Shown here: positions 28,547 to 38,742 of the stretch, piece by piece | Position numbering within the stretch: position 1 is the stretch's first letter | Layout of the letters: each line of letters begins with the position of its first letter | NCBI RefSeq assembly: GCF_900231165.1 | Contig: NZ_LT960614.1 | Location: 4,341,501-4,405,500, forward strand | From: Hartmannibacter diazotrophicus | GTDB taxonomy: Bacteria; Pseudomonadota; Alphaproteobacteria; Rhizobiales; Pleomorphomonadaceae | Direction of reading: 5' to 3' | Length of the DNA stretch: 64,000 nt | The notes under the pieces: generated by a model | Databases searched by the model: none | Told to the model about the DNA's origin: nothing | Seen by the model: only the letters and a program-made list of their open reading frames with translations | Position numbers and translations under genes: made by a program

Positions 28547-29317
28547 ATGAAACGGAGCATGAAGCCGCATGAGCGACAGCTTCAGATCGACGAGATGATC
28601 CGGCGCGAGGGCGAGCTCTCCGTCGAGACGCTTGCGCATCGTTTCGACGTCTCCATGGAAACGATCCGCCGGGACCTCACCCAGCTCGCCGACGGCGGCC
28701 GGGTGGAGAAGGTCCATGGCGGAGCACGCCGGCCGCGCCTCATCGCCGAAGGCAGCTTTTCGGAGCGCCTCGGGACGGAAGCCGCCGCCAAGACGCGGAT
28801 CGGACGCCGGCTGGCCGATGCCGTCGAAATGAACGAGACCCTTTTCATCGACACCGGCTCGACGACGCTCGCGGCGGCCGAGTTCCTCGCGTCCATTCCC
28901 GGCCTCACGGTCATCACCAATTCATGGCGGCTCGCCGAGCGTATGGACAAGGCAGGCTCGGACGCGGCCATCTATCTGCTCGGCGGCCGCTATCACGGTG
29001 ACAATGCCGAGACGACGGGCCCGACCGCGATCGAACAGATCGCGGCCTTCCAGGCCGACCGCGCGATCCTCACCGTCGCCGCGATCTCGCCGGAGGTCGG
29101 CGCGATGGACGCGAGCTTCGAGGAGGCGCAAGTCGCGCGGGCGATGATCGCCCATGCCCGCACCGTGACCGTCCTTGCCGACAGCAGCAAGTTCGGCCGG
29201 CGCGCGGCTTTTTCCGTGTGCCTGTGCAACGAAATCGATCTGCTGATCAGCGATACGCAACTGGACGAGGCCCATCGCACCGCCTTGGCCGACATGGGAG
29301 TGGAAGTGTGGCATTGA
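28547..29317 (+). CDS. DeoR/GlpR-family transcriptional regulator
   Basis: A 256-residue repressor with an N-terminal DeoR winged helix (RQLQIDEMIRREGELSVETL, then METIRRDLTQLADGGRVEKVHGGA). The C-terminal sugar-phosphate-binding DeoRC domain shows DETLFID-type (NETLFIDTGSTT), VITNSWRLAERM, LLGGRY and ADSSKFGRRA motifs. It should sense a phosphorylated intermediate of the pathway. The start region holds a 12-bp tandem duplication (ACGGAGCATGAA) giving two in-frame ATGs, 28547 and 28559. It is divergent from the kinase/dehydrogenase operon and first of the TRAP operon. Confidence 0.9.
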   Translation: MKRSMKPHERQLQIDEMIRREGELSVETLAHRFDVSMETIRRDLTQLADGGRVEKVHGGARRPRLIAEGSFSERLGTEAAAKTRIGRRLADAVEMNETLFIDTGSTTLAAAEFLASIPGLTVITNSWRLAERMDKAGSDAAIYLLGGRYHGDNAETTGPTAIEQIAAFQADRAILTVAAISPEVGAMDASFEEAQVARAMIAHARTVTVLADSSKFGRRAAFSVCLCNEIDLLISDTQLDEAHRTALADMGVEVWH

Positions 29318-29351
29318 TGAAGGGCACGTCACGGCAGACAGGGGGTGACAC

Positions 29352-29864
29352 ATGCAGGGACTGATCGGGAAATACGTCCGCCTGACCGACCGGCTTTCAG
29401 ACTATGTCGGCTATCTGGCCGCCTCGCTCATCTTTTTCATGGGCGGAACGCTGATCTTCGATGCCGTCACCCGCAACGTCGTCAAGATGCCGGTGCACTG
29501 GGCCATCGAGCTGACCCAGTTCACGCTCGCCGCCTATTATTTCATGGGCGGGCCGATGACCCTGAAGAACAACGACCATGTCCGCATGGATCTCTTCTAT
29601 TCCACGCTGTCGGAGCGCGGAAAGGCCAAACTCGATCTCGTCACGGTCTTCTGCATGATCTTCTATCTCGGGGTCATGCTGGCGGGAGGCATCTCGAGCC
29701 TCGCCTATGCCATCGCCACCGATGAGCGGCGCTTCTCCATCTGGAACCCCTCGGTCATACCGATCAAGTCGCTGATGGTGGCTTGTCTCGTGCTGATGAT
29801 GATGCAGGCGGTCGCCCTCGTCTTCAAGCACATCGCCACGCTGCGCGGGGAGACCCAGTCATGA
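29352..29864 (+). CDS. TRAP transporter small permease (DctQ family)
   Basis: A 170-residue membrane protein with four helices (around residues 20-40, 58-75, 100-120 and 135-158). It has the DctQ-type phrase IELTQFTLAAYYFMGGPMTLKN..HVRMD. It forms the membrane complex with the large permease, whose ATG overlaps its stop codon by 4 nt. It lies 34 bp after deoR with an AGGGGGTGACAC ribosome region. Confidence 0.9.
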   Translation: MQGLIGKYVRLTDRLSDYVGYLAASLIFFMGGTLIFDAVTRNVVKMPVHWAIELTQFTLAAYYFMGGPMTLKNNDHVRMDLFYSTLSERGKAKLDLVTVFCMIFYLGVMLAGGISSLAYAIATDERRFSIWNPSVIPIKSLMVACLVLMMMQAVALVFKHIATLRGETQS

Positions 29865-31198
29865 GTTATGAGGCGATCGCGCTTCTTATGTTCGCCTCGA
29901 TGGTGTTGTTGCTGGTCAGCGGCCAGCGCGTCTTCGCGGCGATCGGTTTCGTCGCGGCGGGCGCCGCCCTGCTGCTCTATGGCAACGGCGCGGTGGAACT
30001 GCCGTTCAACCAGGTCTTCAAGCTCTTCAACTGGTACCCGATGCTGACCCTGCCTATGTTCATCTACATGGGCTACATCCTGTCGGAGTCCGGCATCGCC
30101 GAGGACCTCTACAAGATGCTGCACGTCTGGTTCGGCCGTCTGCGCGGCGGCCTTGCCATCGGCACCATCCTGCTCATGGTCATCATCTCGGCCATGAACG
30201 GCCTGTCGGTCGCCGGCATGGCCATCGGCGCCACCATCGCCCTGCCGGAGATGCTGCGGCGTGGCTACGACAAGGTGCTGATCTCCGGCGTCATCCAGGG
30301 CGGCTCGTCGCTCGGCATCCTCATTCCGCCGTCGGTCGTTCTCGTCCTCTACGGCATGATCGCACGCCAGCCGGTCTCCAAGCTCTGGTTCGCGGGGCTC
30401 GTGCCCGGACTGATCATGGCGGCACTGTTTGTCGTCTATATCCTCATCCGCGCCCGCATGAACCCGGCGCTCGCCCCCGTGGTGGCGGAGGAGGAGCTGA
30501 ACATGCCGCTGCGCGAGAAGCTCGCGCTCGCCCGTGCCGGCATCATCCCCTTCGCGATCTTCTTCTTCATGACCGGCCTCTTCGTCTTCGGCTACACCAG
30601 CCTCGTCGAGAGTTCGGCCGTCGGCGCGACCTGTGCCACCCTTGCCGCCATCGTCAAGGGACGCTTCACCTGGGGCCTGATCCGCGGCACGTCGATGAAG
30701 ACCCTCGCGGTCTCCTGCATGTTCCTGTGGCTGATCCTCGCCGCGCTCGCCTTCGGCGCGGTCTTCGACGGCCTCGGAGCGGTCAAAGCCATCGAGAACC
30801 TCTTCGTCGAGAAGTGGGACCTCTCGCCCTGGACCATCATCATCATGATGCAGATCAGCTTCATCGTGATGGGCATGTTCCTCGACGACACGGCCATGCT
30901 GGTGATCGTGGCGCCGCTCTACGTGCCGCTGGTCAAGATGCTCGATCTCGGCTTCGACAACCAACTCATCTGGTTCGGCGTGCTCTACACGATCACCTGC
31001 CAGATCGCCTACATCACCCCGCCCTTCGGCTACAATCTATTCCTGATGCGCTCTCTGGCGCCGAAGGAAGTCACGCTGATCGACATCTACCGTTCGATCT
31101 GGCCTTTCGCCGCCATCATGGCCCTGACCATCGCGCTGGTGATGCTGTTCCCGCAGCTTGCCATGTGGTTGCCCGAGCACATGAACGTGAGAGGCTGA
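29861..31198 (+). CDS. TRAP transporter large permease (DctM family)
   Basis: A 445-residue DctM/YiaN-type permease with about 12 membrane segments. Signature stretches are FNWYPMLTLPMFIYMGYILS, AMNGLSVAGMAIGATIALPEM, GGSSLGILIPPSVVLVLYG and CQIAYITPPFGYNLFLMRSL. It uses a sodium or proton gradient to import the solute delivered by the binding protein. ATG at 29861 overlaps the DctQ stop (ATGA). Confidence 0.93.
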   Translation: MSYEAIALLMFASMVLLLVSGQRVFAAIGFVAAGAALLLYGNGAVELPFNQVFKLFNWYPMLTLPMFIYMGYILSESGIAEDLYKMLHVWFGRLRGGLAIGTILLMVIISAMNGLSVAGMAIGATIALPEMLRRGYDKVLISGVIQGGSSLGILIPPSVVLVLYGMIARQPVSKLWFAGLVPGLIMAALFVVYILIRARMNPALAPVVAEEELNMPLREKLALARAGIIPFAIFFFMTGLFVFGYTSLVESSAVGATCATLAAIVKGRFTWGLIRGTSMKTLAVSCMFLWLILAALAFGAVFDGLGAVKAIENLFVEKWDLSPWTIIIMMQISFIVMGMFLDDTAMLVIVAPLYVPLVKMLDLGFDNQLIWFGVLYTITCQIAYITPPFGYNLFLMRSLAPKEVTLIDIYRSIWPFAAIMALTIALVMLFPQLAMWLPEHMNVRG

Positions 31199-31397
31199 AC
31201 AAGACGACGTCCGGACGGGAACCGGGCGCCAGACATGATGACCGACCGAACGGATGGGAAGCGGGGTGTGGAGAGCTCCGGCCCGATCCGCCAAGCGTCA
31301 GACCGGACCGAGGCCTCGCCAGGGCCCCGTTCCGGCCCACTCGGGTGGCCGGCCGCCCATCTCGCAAGCGCCGGCACTTCCAAAAGGAGAGGGAGAC

Positions 31398-32492
31398 ATG
31401 ACTGAATCCAAGAAAGACCAGTGTCCGTCGGGCGAGATCCTCGCCTCGCGGCGCAAGTTCCTCAGCAATGTTGGCCTCGGCGCGGGCACGCTTGCCGCCG
31501 GAACGACGCTCGCCACCCCCGCGGTGATCGCCCAGACCGCGCCGATCAAGTGGCGCCTGCAGACCTACTCTGGCGCCCCGCTTGGCGCCCATGTGATCAA
31601 GCCGCAGATCGAGGCCTTCAACAAGGCGGCCAATGGCGAGATGGAGATCGAACTCTACTACGCCGACCAGCTCGTCCCGACCGCCGACCTCTTCCGCGCG
31701 CTGCAGAACGGCACCCTTGACGCGGTGCAGTCCGACGAGGCGACGATGGCCTCGCCCGTCGACATCTCCGTCTTCGGCGGCTACTTCCCCTTCGCCACCC
31801 GCTACAGCCTCGATGTGCCGGCGCTGTTCCACTACTACGGCCTGAAGGAAATCTGGGAAGAAGCCTATTCCGAGGTCGACAACGTCACCTGGCTCTCCAC
31901 CGGCGCCTGGGATCCGCTGCACGTCTTCACCGTGGACAAGCCGATCCGCAGCCTCGCCGACATGCAGGGCCTGCGCGTGTTCGGCGTGCCGACCGCCGGC
32001 AAGTTCCTGGCGAAATACGGCCTCGTTCCGGTGACGATCCCGTGGGACAACGTGGAAGTCGCCATGCAGACCGGCGAGCTCGACGGCGTCGCCTGGTGCG
32101 GCTTCACCGAAGCCTACGAAGTGGGCTGGGCGGACGTGTGCAAGTACGCGCTCGGCAACTCGGTCACCGGCGCCTGGTTCGGCAGCTACTTTGCCAACAC
32201 CGAGAGCTGGAAGAAGGTCCCCCCGCATCTGCAGGAGCTCTTCAAGATCACCATCGACCAGTCGCACTACTACCGCGACGTCTGGTACTGGGGCGGCGAG
32301 GCCAAACTGCGCGTCGAGGGCAAGAAGATGGAAGTGACGCAGCTTCCGCCCGAGGAATGGGCGCAGGTCGTCACGGATGCCGAAGGCTTCTGGGACGAAG
32401 TGGCAAGCTCCAGCCCGCGCGCCGGCAAGGTCGTCGACGCCTTCAAGAAATACGCCTCCAACATGCAGAAGGCCGGCTACCCCTACCGCTGA
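31398..32492 (+). CDS. TRAP transporter solute-binding protein (DctP family), Tat-exported
   Basis: A 364-residue periplasmic binding protein. It has a twin-arginine signal (SRRKFLSNVGLGAGTLAAG, residues 17-36) and the DctP-type sequence PIKWRLQTYSG...GEMEIELYYADQLVPTADLF. It also has the helix-turn phrase SLADMQGLRVFGVPTAGKFL and ELDGVAWCGFTEAYEVGW. Tat export of TRAP binding proteins is typical of those that fold with cofactor or oligomerise; no cofactor is evident. ATG at 31398 follows AGGAGAGGGAGAC. Ligand unknown; the neighbours suggest a polyol or sugar acid. A strong terminator follows. Confidence 0.92.
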   Translation: MTESKKDQCPSGEILASRRKFLSNVGLGAGTLAAGTTLATPAVIAQTAPIKWRLQTYSGAPLGAHVIKPQIEAFNKAANGEMEIELYYADQLVPTADLFRALQNGTLDAVQSDEATMASPVDISVFGGYFPFATRYSLDVPALFHYYGLKEIWEEAYSEVDNVTWLSTGAWDPLHVFTVDKPIRSLADMQGLRVFGVPTAGKFLAKYGLVPVTIPWDNVEVAMQTGELDGVAWCGFTEAYEVGWADVCKYALGNSVTGAWFGSYFANTESWKKVPPHLQELFKITIDQSHYYRDVWYWGGEAKLRVEGKKMEVTQLPPEEWAQVVTDAEGFWDEVASSSPRAGKVVDAFKKYASNMQKAGYPYR

Positions 32493-32554
32493 TCGGTAGG
32501 CGTTGCCGGATCGGCCGGGTCCGCCCCAGGGAGGCACCCCGCCGCAGATCCACA

Positions 32555-32592
32555 GGGCCGCGCTCTTTCAAGAGCGCGGCCTTTGGCTTTTT
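32555..32592 (+). terminator. Rho-independent terminator of the TRAP operon
   Basis: An 11-bp GC-rich stem GGCCGCGCTCT / AGAGCGCGGCC with a 4-nt loop, followed within 5 bases by T-rich sequence ending in T6. Confidence 0.85.
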
Positions 32593-32798
32593 TGAAGCAT
32601 CGCCTGCCAGATGGATCGTCGCTTTGTGGAGCGACGTCCGGCAAGCCCCGGACCGGCTCTCCAGTGTCCCTCGGCCGTTCCGCCGGCATGGCTCGCGGCG
32701 GGCCAACTGGATGTGCCCGCGGCACATTCCGCCGCTGCCAGACGTTGGAACACCTTTATCGGCGTTTGCTCTCTCCGCGGGACGGTCGCAATCGACCT

Positions 32799-35700
32799 TC
32801 AGTCGGCCATCGGTGCTTTGGAATGGTCGGATCGAGCCTGTCTGCTCGCAAGCCGCAGGGCCACCTTGCGCACCAGCACATAGAAGAGCGGCACGAAGAA
32901 GATACCGAGGAAAGTCGCCGCCAGCATGCCCCCCATGACGCTGATGCCGACGGCATTCTGCGCTCCCGATCCCGCTCCGCTCGCCACCGCCAGCGGCGCG
33001 ACGCCGAGAATGAAGGCGAGCGACGTCATCAGGATCGGCCGAAGCCGCATCAGGCTCGCCTCGAGCGTCGCCGCGACGAGGTCCCTTCCTCCCGCTTCCA
33101 GTTCCTTGGCGAACTCGACGATCAGGATGGCGTTCTTGGCCGCAAGGCCGATGGTCGTGAGCAGCCCGACCTTGAAATAGACGTCGTTGGACTGGCCGAA
33201 GATCGTCGCCGCCGCGAGGGCGCCGAAGACGCCGATCGGCACCGCCATCATGACGGAGAGCGGGATCGTCCAGCTCTCGTAGAGCGCGGCAAGGCAGAGG
33301 AAGACGACAAGAACCGAGATGGCGTAGAGCGCCGGCGCCTGGTTGCCGGAAAGCTCCTCCTGATAGGAAAGGCCGGTCCATTCGCTCGTGTAGCCGGGGC
33401 CGAGTTCGCCGACCAGCCTCTCCATCTCCTTCATGGCGTCGCCGGACGAGACACCATTCGCGGCCGAACCCGAGATGCCGACGGCCGAAACGCCGTTGTA
33501 GCGGTCAAGCTGCGGCGACCCGTAGGACCAGGACGTCGAGGCGAAGGCGGAGAAGGGCACCATGTCGCCGTCGCTGTTGCGCACCTGCCACTCGTCGAGA
33601 TTGTCAGGCGTCATGCGATAGGGCGCATCGGCCTGCACGTCGACCGGCTTGATCTTTTCCTGATTGATGAAGTCGTTCACGTGGTCGCCGGCAAAGGCGA
33701 CGGAGAGCGTGGTGTTGATGTCGGAAAGGTCGATCCCGAGCGCGCCGGCCTTGGCCTGGTCGACATCGATGCGGAACTGCGCCACGTCCTCCTGCCCGTC
33801 CTGGCGCACCCCGGTGACGAGAGGGCTTTTCGCCGCGAGCTGCAGCAGCTTGTCCCGCGCGGCGGCAAGCGCCGCATGCCCGGCACCGCCCACATCCTCG
33901 AGAAAGAGCGAAAAGCCTGCCGACGTGCCGAGATTGTGGATCGCCGGCGGCATGAGGGCGATGACCCGGCCGTCGCGGATCCTGGAAAAGGCCTTCATGG
34001 CTCGCCCCGCGATGGCAGCGGCCGAGCGGTTGGCGCCCGTGCGCTCGGACCAGTCCTTCAGCTTGATGAAGGCCATCGCCGAATTCTGGCCGTTGCCGGA
34101 AAAGCCGAAGCCGAGACTGGCGAAGACGCTGACGACGTTGTCCTTTTCATCGGTGAGATAGTGCTTCTCCACCTGTTCGACCACGGCTCGCGTCCGGGCT
34201 GTCGTCGCCCCGGGCGGAAGCTGGATGATCGTCATCAGCATGCCCTGGTCTTCGGGCGGCAGGAAGGAGGTCGGCAGCCGGCTGATGAGGCCATAGACGC
34301 CGCCGCAGATGACGAGGAACAGGACCATGACGCGGATCGGCCGCTTCAGGATGCCGCCGACACCGCCCCCGTAGCGCTTCGCGGTTCGGTCGAAGGCGCG
34401 ATTGAAGAGCCCGAAGACGCCGCCGCGCTCGTGTCCCGCCTTCACCGGCTTCAGGATCGTCGCGCAGAGGGCCGGCGTCAGCACGATGGCAACGACGACC
34501 GAGAGCAGCATCGCCGAGACGATGGTGACCGAAAACTGCCGGTAGATGACGCCGACCGAACCGGCAAAGAAGGCCATTGGAACAAAGACCGCCGAAAGCA
34601 CGAGGGCAATGCCGATGAGGGCGCCGGTGATCTCGCCCATGGACTTGATCGTCGCCTCGCGCGGCCCGATGCCTTCCTCGGCCATGATGCGCTCGACATT
34701 TTCGACGACGACGATGGCGTCGTCGACAAGCAGGCCGATAGCAAGAACCATGGCGAACATGGTGAGCGTGTTCACCGAAAAGCCGGCGATCGACAGGATC
34801 GCGAAGGTCCCAAGCAGCACCACCGGCACGGCGATGGTCGGGATCAGCGTCGCCCGGATGTTCTGCAGGAAGACGAACATCACCAGGAAGACGAGCACGA
34901 CCGCTTCGACAAGGGTCTCGATCACCTTTTCGATCGATAGCTCCACGAAGGGTGTCGTATCGTAGGCGTAGACGACCTCGACGTCGGGCGGCAGGCTGCC
35001 CTTCAACTCGTCGACCGTGGCCCGTACCGCCGCCGCCGTGTCGATGGCATTCGCGCCGATCGCAAGGTTGACGCCGAAGCCGGCCGCCGGCTTGCCGTTG
35101 TAACGCGACTCCACGCCGTAGCTGTCGGCGCCGATCTCGACCCGGGCGACATCCCCCAGGCGCACCAGCGAGCCGTCCATGTTGGATTTGAGGATGATGG
35201 CGCGGAACTGGTCCGGGGTCTTGAGCTGGCTTTGCGCGGTGATCGTGACGTTGAGCTGCTGGCCGGCAACGGACGGGTTGGCCCCGAGCTGGCCGACGGA
35301 AATCTGCTTGTTCTGGGCGCTGATCGCCGTCGTCACGTCGCCCGGCATCAACTCGTATTTGGCAAGCTTCACCGGGTCGAGCCAGATGCGCATGGCATAG
35401 CCCGAGCCGAAGACCTGCAGGTCGCCAACGCCATCCACCCGCTTGATCGGGTCCTCCAGGTTGGAACTGATGAGGTTGCCGAGGTCGAGCGAGGTCAGTG
35501 ACCCGTCCGTGGCGACCAGCGCGCCGACCATCAGGATGCTCGACGTCGACTTCGTCACCCGGATGCCCTGGGTGACGACCGCATCGGGAAGCTGGCTTTC
35601 GACAAGCTGCAGCTTGTTCTGCACCTGAACCTGGGCGATGTCCGGATCGGCCTTGTTGTTGAAGGTGAGCGAGATCGAGGCCGTGCCGGACGATGTGCTC

Positions 35701-35942
35701 GAGGCCGACATATAGTCGAGATTCTCAAGCCCCGTCATGTTTTGCTCGATGACCTTGGTGACGGCGTTTTCGACCGTCTCCGCGGTCGCGCCCGGATAGG
35801 TCGCCGAGATGCGCACCGTCGTCGGCGCGATTTCCGGATACTGGTTGATCGAGAGCTGAGAGATGGCGAGTGTCCCGGCCAGCATGATGCTGATCGCGAT
35901 GACCCAGGCGAAGATCGGCCGGTTGATGAAGAAGAGCGCCAT
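32799..35942 (-). CDS. RND multidrug efflux permease (AcrB/HAE1 family)
   Basis: A 1047-residue inner-membrane proton/drug antiporter. It opens with [20 protein letters not shown] and the [10 protein letters not shown]-type [24 protein letters not shown]. It shows two six-helix sets around two large periplasmic loops and the proton-relay sequence [20 protein letters not shown] in helix 4. [19 protein letters not shown] stands in the second half. Length is standard for AcrB. It lies 9 bp after the adaptor gene in one operon. No outer-membrane TolC follows, so it would recruit one encoded elsewhere. Drug range unknown. Confidence 0.95.
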   Translation of the reverse strand: MALFFINRPIFAWVIAISIMLAGTLAISQLSINQYPEIAPTTVRISATYPGATAETVENAVTKVIEQNMTGLENLDYMSASSTSSGTASISLTFNNKADPDIAQVQVQNKLQLVESQLPDAVVTQGIRVTKSTSSILMVGALVATDGSLTSLDLGNLISSNLEDPIKRVDGVGDLQVFGSGYAMRIWLDPVKLAKYELMPGDVTTAISAQNKQISVGQLGANPSVAGQQLNVTITAQSQLKTPDQFRAIILKSNMDGSLVRLGDVARVEIGADSYGVESRYNGKPAAGFGVNLAIGANAIDTAAAVRATVDELKGSLPPDVEVVYAYDTTPFVELSIEKVIETLVEAVVLVFLVMFVFLQNIRATLIPTIAVPVVLLGTFAILSIAGFSVNTLTMFAMVLAIGLLVDDAIVVVENVERIMAEEGIGPREATIKSMGEITGALIGIALVLSAVFVPMAFFAGSVGVIYRQFSVTIVSAMLLSVVVAIVLTPALCATILKPVKAGHERGGVFGLFNRAFDRTAKRYGGGVGGILKRPIRVMVLFLVICGGVYGLISRLPTSFLPPEDQGMLMTIIQLPPGATTARTRAVVEQVEKHYLTDEKDNVVSVFASLGFGFSGNGQNSAMAFIKLKDWSERTGANRSAAAIAGRAMKAFSRIRDGRVIALMPPAIHNLGTSAGFSLFLEDVGGAGHAALAAARDKLLQLAAKSPLVTGVRQDGQEDVAQFRIDVDQAKAGALGIDLSDINTTLSVAFAGDHVNDFINQEKIKPVDVQADAPYRMTPDNLDEWQVRNSDGDMVPFSAFASTSWSYGSPQLDRYNGVSAVGISGSAANGVSSGDAMKEMERLVGELGPGYTSEWTGLSYQEELSGNQAPALYAISVLVVFLCLAALYESWTIPLSVMMAVPIGVFGALAAATIFGQSNDVYFKVGLLTTIGLAAKNAILIVEFAKELEAGGRDLVAATLEASLMRLRPILMTSLAFILGVAPLAVASGAGSGAQNAVGISVMGGMLAATFLGIFFVPLFYVLVRKVALRLASRQARSDHSKAPMAD

Positions 35943-35951
35943 GGACCTGCC

Positions 35952-37208
35952 TCAGCCCCCCGTCTTGGGCAGAGGGCCCGCCGTGGCCGGATCGGCCTCG
36001 GCCTCCCGCGCAAGGCCCGTGTTCTCGTCGAGCGTCATTTCGGTCGCGGCGACCTGCGCGCCATCGACGACATTCTGGCGGCCTTCGATGATGACCCGAT
36101 CGCCCGCGTCGAGGCCGTTTCTGACAATCCAGTTGGTGCCGCTGGTCTGGCTCGTTTCCAGCACCTTGGTCTCCACCTTCCCGTCCGCGTCGACAACCAT
36201 CACCGTCGCCTCGCCCTTGGCATTGCGGCTGACCGCCCGTTGCGGCACGAGGAAAACGCCTTCGAGGTTTCCAAGATCGACCGCGGCGCGGACATACATT
36301 CCCGGCAACAGCGTGCGGTCGGGATTGAAAACCTTGATCCGCACGGAAAACGTCCCGGTCGTCTGACTGACAACCGGTTCCAGGCTCTCGATCGACCCGG
36401 TTTGGTCATAGGTGGAGCCATCCTCGAGCGTCAGATGGACCTTGATCTTGTCGCGATTGCCTTTCAACGTCCCCTCCGCGAGCATCTTGCGGATTCTCAG
36501 GAAATTTGCGCTGCTGTCGGTCGCATCGACGTAGATCGGGTCCAACTGGCGAACCGTTGCGAGCGCGTCGCTCTGGTTCGCCGTGACCAGGGCGCCGGCC
36601 GAAGCGGAGTAAAGGCCGATCTGACCGGAAATCGGCGAAGTCACGACGGTGTGGTTCAGATTGATCTCGGCGGTCTCCAGATCGGCCTTGGCCAACGCCA
36701 GATCCGCCTTCGCTTCCTGATAGCTTGCATTGGCGTCATCGATGTCCTGCTGGCTGGTGCTGTTTCCCAGCGCCAACCGCTGAAAGCGGTCCGCCTTGGC
36801 CTTGGCCGCCTCCATCGTTGCCTCCGCCTTCTGCACGGCGGCCTTTGCCGCATCGACTGCGGCCTGATAGCTGGCGTCCTTGATCTTGAAGAGGACGTCT
36901 CCAGCTTTGACTTCCGAGCCTTGCCGGAACACCTGTTCGTTGATGATGCCCTGGACCTGGGGCCGGATTTCGGCGGTCTGGTAGGCCGTGACACGGCCCG
37001 GCAGATTGAGCACCATTGGCGCGCTCGTCGTCTCCACGGTGATCACGCCGACACTGGTCTTTGGCCTGGCATTCCCGGACGCCGCACCCTCCCCCCTCTG
37101 CGCTTCGTTGCATGCCGAAAGCGCGACAAGGAGCAGAGAAACGACACCCAGGCGACTGGCAATCCTGCAGGCGGATTTGAGCAGATCAGGCAACATGAAA
37201 CCTTCCAT
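35952..37208 (-). CDS. RND efflux periplasmic adaptor lipoprotein
   Basis: A 418-residue AcrA-type membrane-fusion protein. It has a lipoprotein signal with lipobox ALSAC (Cys33), a barrel-sandwich hybrid half motif (PGRVTAYQTAEIRPQVQGII...GDVLFKI), an alpha-hairpin of heptads (residues about 105-170) and beta-barrel segments ending DAGDRVIIEGRQNV. An in-frame ATG at 37196 is an alternative start. First gene of the adaptor-pump operon. A TetR-type repressor that normally sits divergently next to such pairs is not seen. Confidence 0.93.
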   Translation of the reverse strand: MEGFMLPDLLKSACRIASRLGVVSLLLVALSACNEAQRGEGAASGNARPKTSVGVITVETTSAPMVLNLPGRVTAYQTAEIRPQVQGIINEQVFRQGSEVKAGDVLFKIKDASYQAAVDAAKAAVQKAEATMEAAKAKADRFQRLALGNSTSQQDIDDANASYQEAKADLALAKADLETAEINLNHTVVTSPISGQIGLYSASAGALVTANQSDALATVRQLDPIYVDATDSSANFLRIRKMLAEGTLKGNRDKIKVHLTLEDGSTYDQTGSIESLEPVVSQTTGTFSVRIKVFNPDRTLLPGMYVRAAVDLGNLEGVFLVPQRAVSRNAKGEATVMVVDADGKVETKVLETSQTSGTNWIVRNGLDAGDRVIIEGRQNVVDGAQVAATEMTLDENTGLAREAEADPATAGPLPKTGG

Positions 37209-38154
37209 CGCAGATTTTTCTCCGGTCCTTCATCGGAACGGAGATACGGCCTTGCCGGACATTCCTTTTCGGACGCCGGACAGTGAGAAACCCCGCTGAG
37301 GTCGAGCTCTTCATGCGCGATCATTCCACCGGGAATGACTGCCTACCCTGGGGGCCTGCAACAATCGGGAAGCTGCCGGCCATGCCGATGCAGGATCAGC
37401 GGCATGGTCATCCGGTCGGAGTCATCAACGCTCATTGTGTGGGTTCGGCGCGGAGGCTTTTCCAGCCCCTGCCCCGCCGGCAATTGTATCGTCTGCGGAA
37501 GAACAGGCCTGCCCGTTCATGGCGGCCAGGCACGGCAAATGGGCGATTCGCCCACCTTGCGCGAAGCGCGCACATGGCCGTTCAGCCAGTTACGTTGACA
37601 AATTTCGTTACCAAGTTCTCTCCCGGCACGGGGCCGGCTCGCCGCAAGCTTCGAGTGGCGGTTGCCGTGATCGAGGTGTCGCAGGTTCGTTTTCCGGGTC
37701 TGGACGATATCGCGAACGCTTACCGGAGCGGAGGAGCGGGGCTCTCGCCCTGACGACGGCGAACCGGTCCCCTGCGCCGTCCTCAAGGGGCAGGCGCCGA
37801 GACTGATGCGGATGGGTTTCAGGGAGCGGGATCGGCCGAGCAATTTCGGCCAGCGTATCTGAAAGAGATAAACCGATCCTGAGCGAACGAGATAGGGGCC
37901 GGCGCCACGCCTGACCGGGGTGGTCGATATCGTGCTCGGGGAGGAATTGTCGGCCGGGTCCGAGCCCGTGAAATTGGCGGGATCACCACTCTCGACCGTT
38001 GCCGAACGCGATACAAGGGACGATACCCCACGCGATACACGCATGATTTTTGCCCTTCACCAAAGGGCGCCATCCGGTGAAAAACGCTGAAATTTCAAAC
38101 CCATGCGTCATCAGGCATTGGATGCCGGAAATTGACGAAGAGTGGGTTAGGAAG
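37209..38154. other. Gene-poor stretch upstream of the efflux operon
   Basis: About 0.95 kb between the adaptor gene and tRNA-Ser without a credible gene on either strand. Open frames here are short, Arg/Pro/Ser-rich and lack ribosome sites. It should hold the efflux promoter. It might contain a decayed regulator or mobile remnant, but nothing was identified. Confidence 0.5.
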
Positions 38155-38244
38155 TGGCGGAGAGGGAGGGATTTGAACCCCCGATGCCCTTGCAGGCATG
38201 CCGCATTTCGAGTGCGGTGCATTCAGCCACTCTGCCACCTCTCC
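38155..38244 (-). tRNA. tRNA-Ser(CGA)
   Basis: A 90-nt class II tRNA with encoded CCA. The 7-bp acceptor stem GGAGAGG/CCTCTCC is perfect. The anticodon stem CCGCA/TGCGG holds loop CTCGAAA, giving anticodon CGA for UCG codons. A long variable arm and the TTCAAATCC T-loop are present. Confidence 0.95.
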
Positions 38245-38742
38245 GCAAAAAAGGCGCATCGAACCGGGTCGAAAGCGGCTGGATAACTACACATCACCGC
38301 GCCCGCGCGCAAGTGGACGAAGACGATTTTTTTGCCGCTTGCCCGTCAAAAAGCGTGTCCGCAGCGCCCCTTTGCGTTGACGGCGCCCGCCCGCGCATGT
38401 AAAAGCCCGCTGTGGATGAAAAGGTGGCTTTGAAAGTTGACCCAACGTCCCGCAGTCCGAGGCTCCCGAAACGCTCCTGCAACCTCCAACGACACCCCCG
38501 GCTTCGCCGAGGCGGCGCGACAGGTGTTTGAGCGTTTTTCTGCCCTTCGGTGACAATGATCACCGTTTGGCCGCGACGGCAAATGCCGCGCGGCAAGGCA
38601 GCCAAAGATCGAAGGTGGATGGCTTGATGCTGTCGCCCTCGGCGCCACAGGACGCGATCGAGATCGGCTCGTTCTTGCTCTCAAGGACGGCCATCCGCCC
38701 AAGAAGGTGCCGAAAGCACCGCATAAAAAGGATGAAAGACGT
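38245..38742. other. Leader/intergenic region upstream of rplU
   Basis: No gene seen in 498 bp. A possible promoter, TTGACG-N17-TAAAAG, lies at 38377-38405. Two hairpins follow: CGGTGA...TCACCG at 38548-38565 and GGTGC-cgaaa-GCACC at 38706-38720, the latter just before the rplU ribosome site. A regulatory leader for the ribosomal-protein operon is possible but unproven. Confidence 0.4.

Noticed and set aside
32583-34940. 785-codon open frame on the plus strand
   Set aside because: Antisense of the RND pump; no ribosome site or family motif.
37283-37753. 156-codon frame as a TetR regulator of the efflux operon
   Set aside because: No helix-turn-helix motif, no ribosome site and unlike composition.
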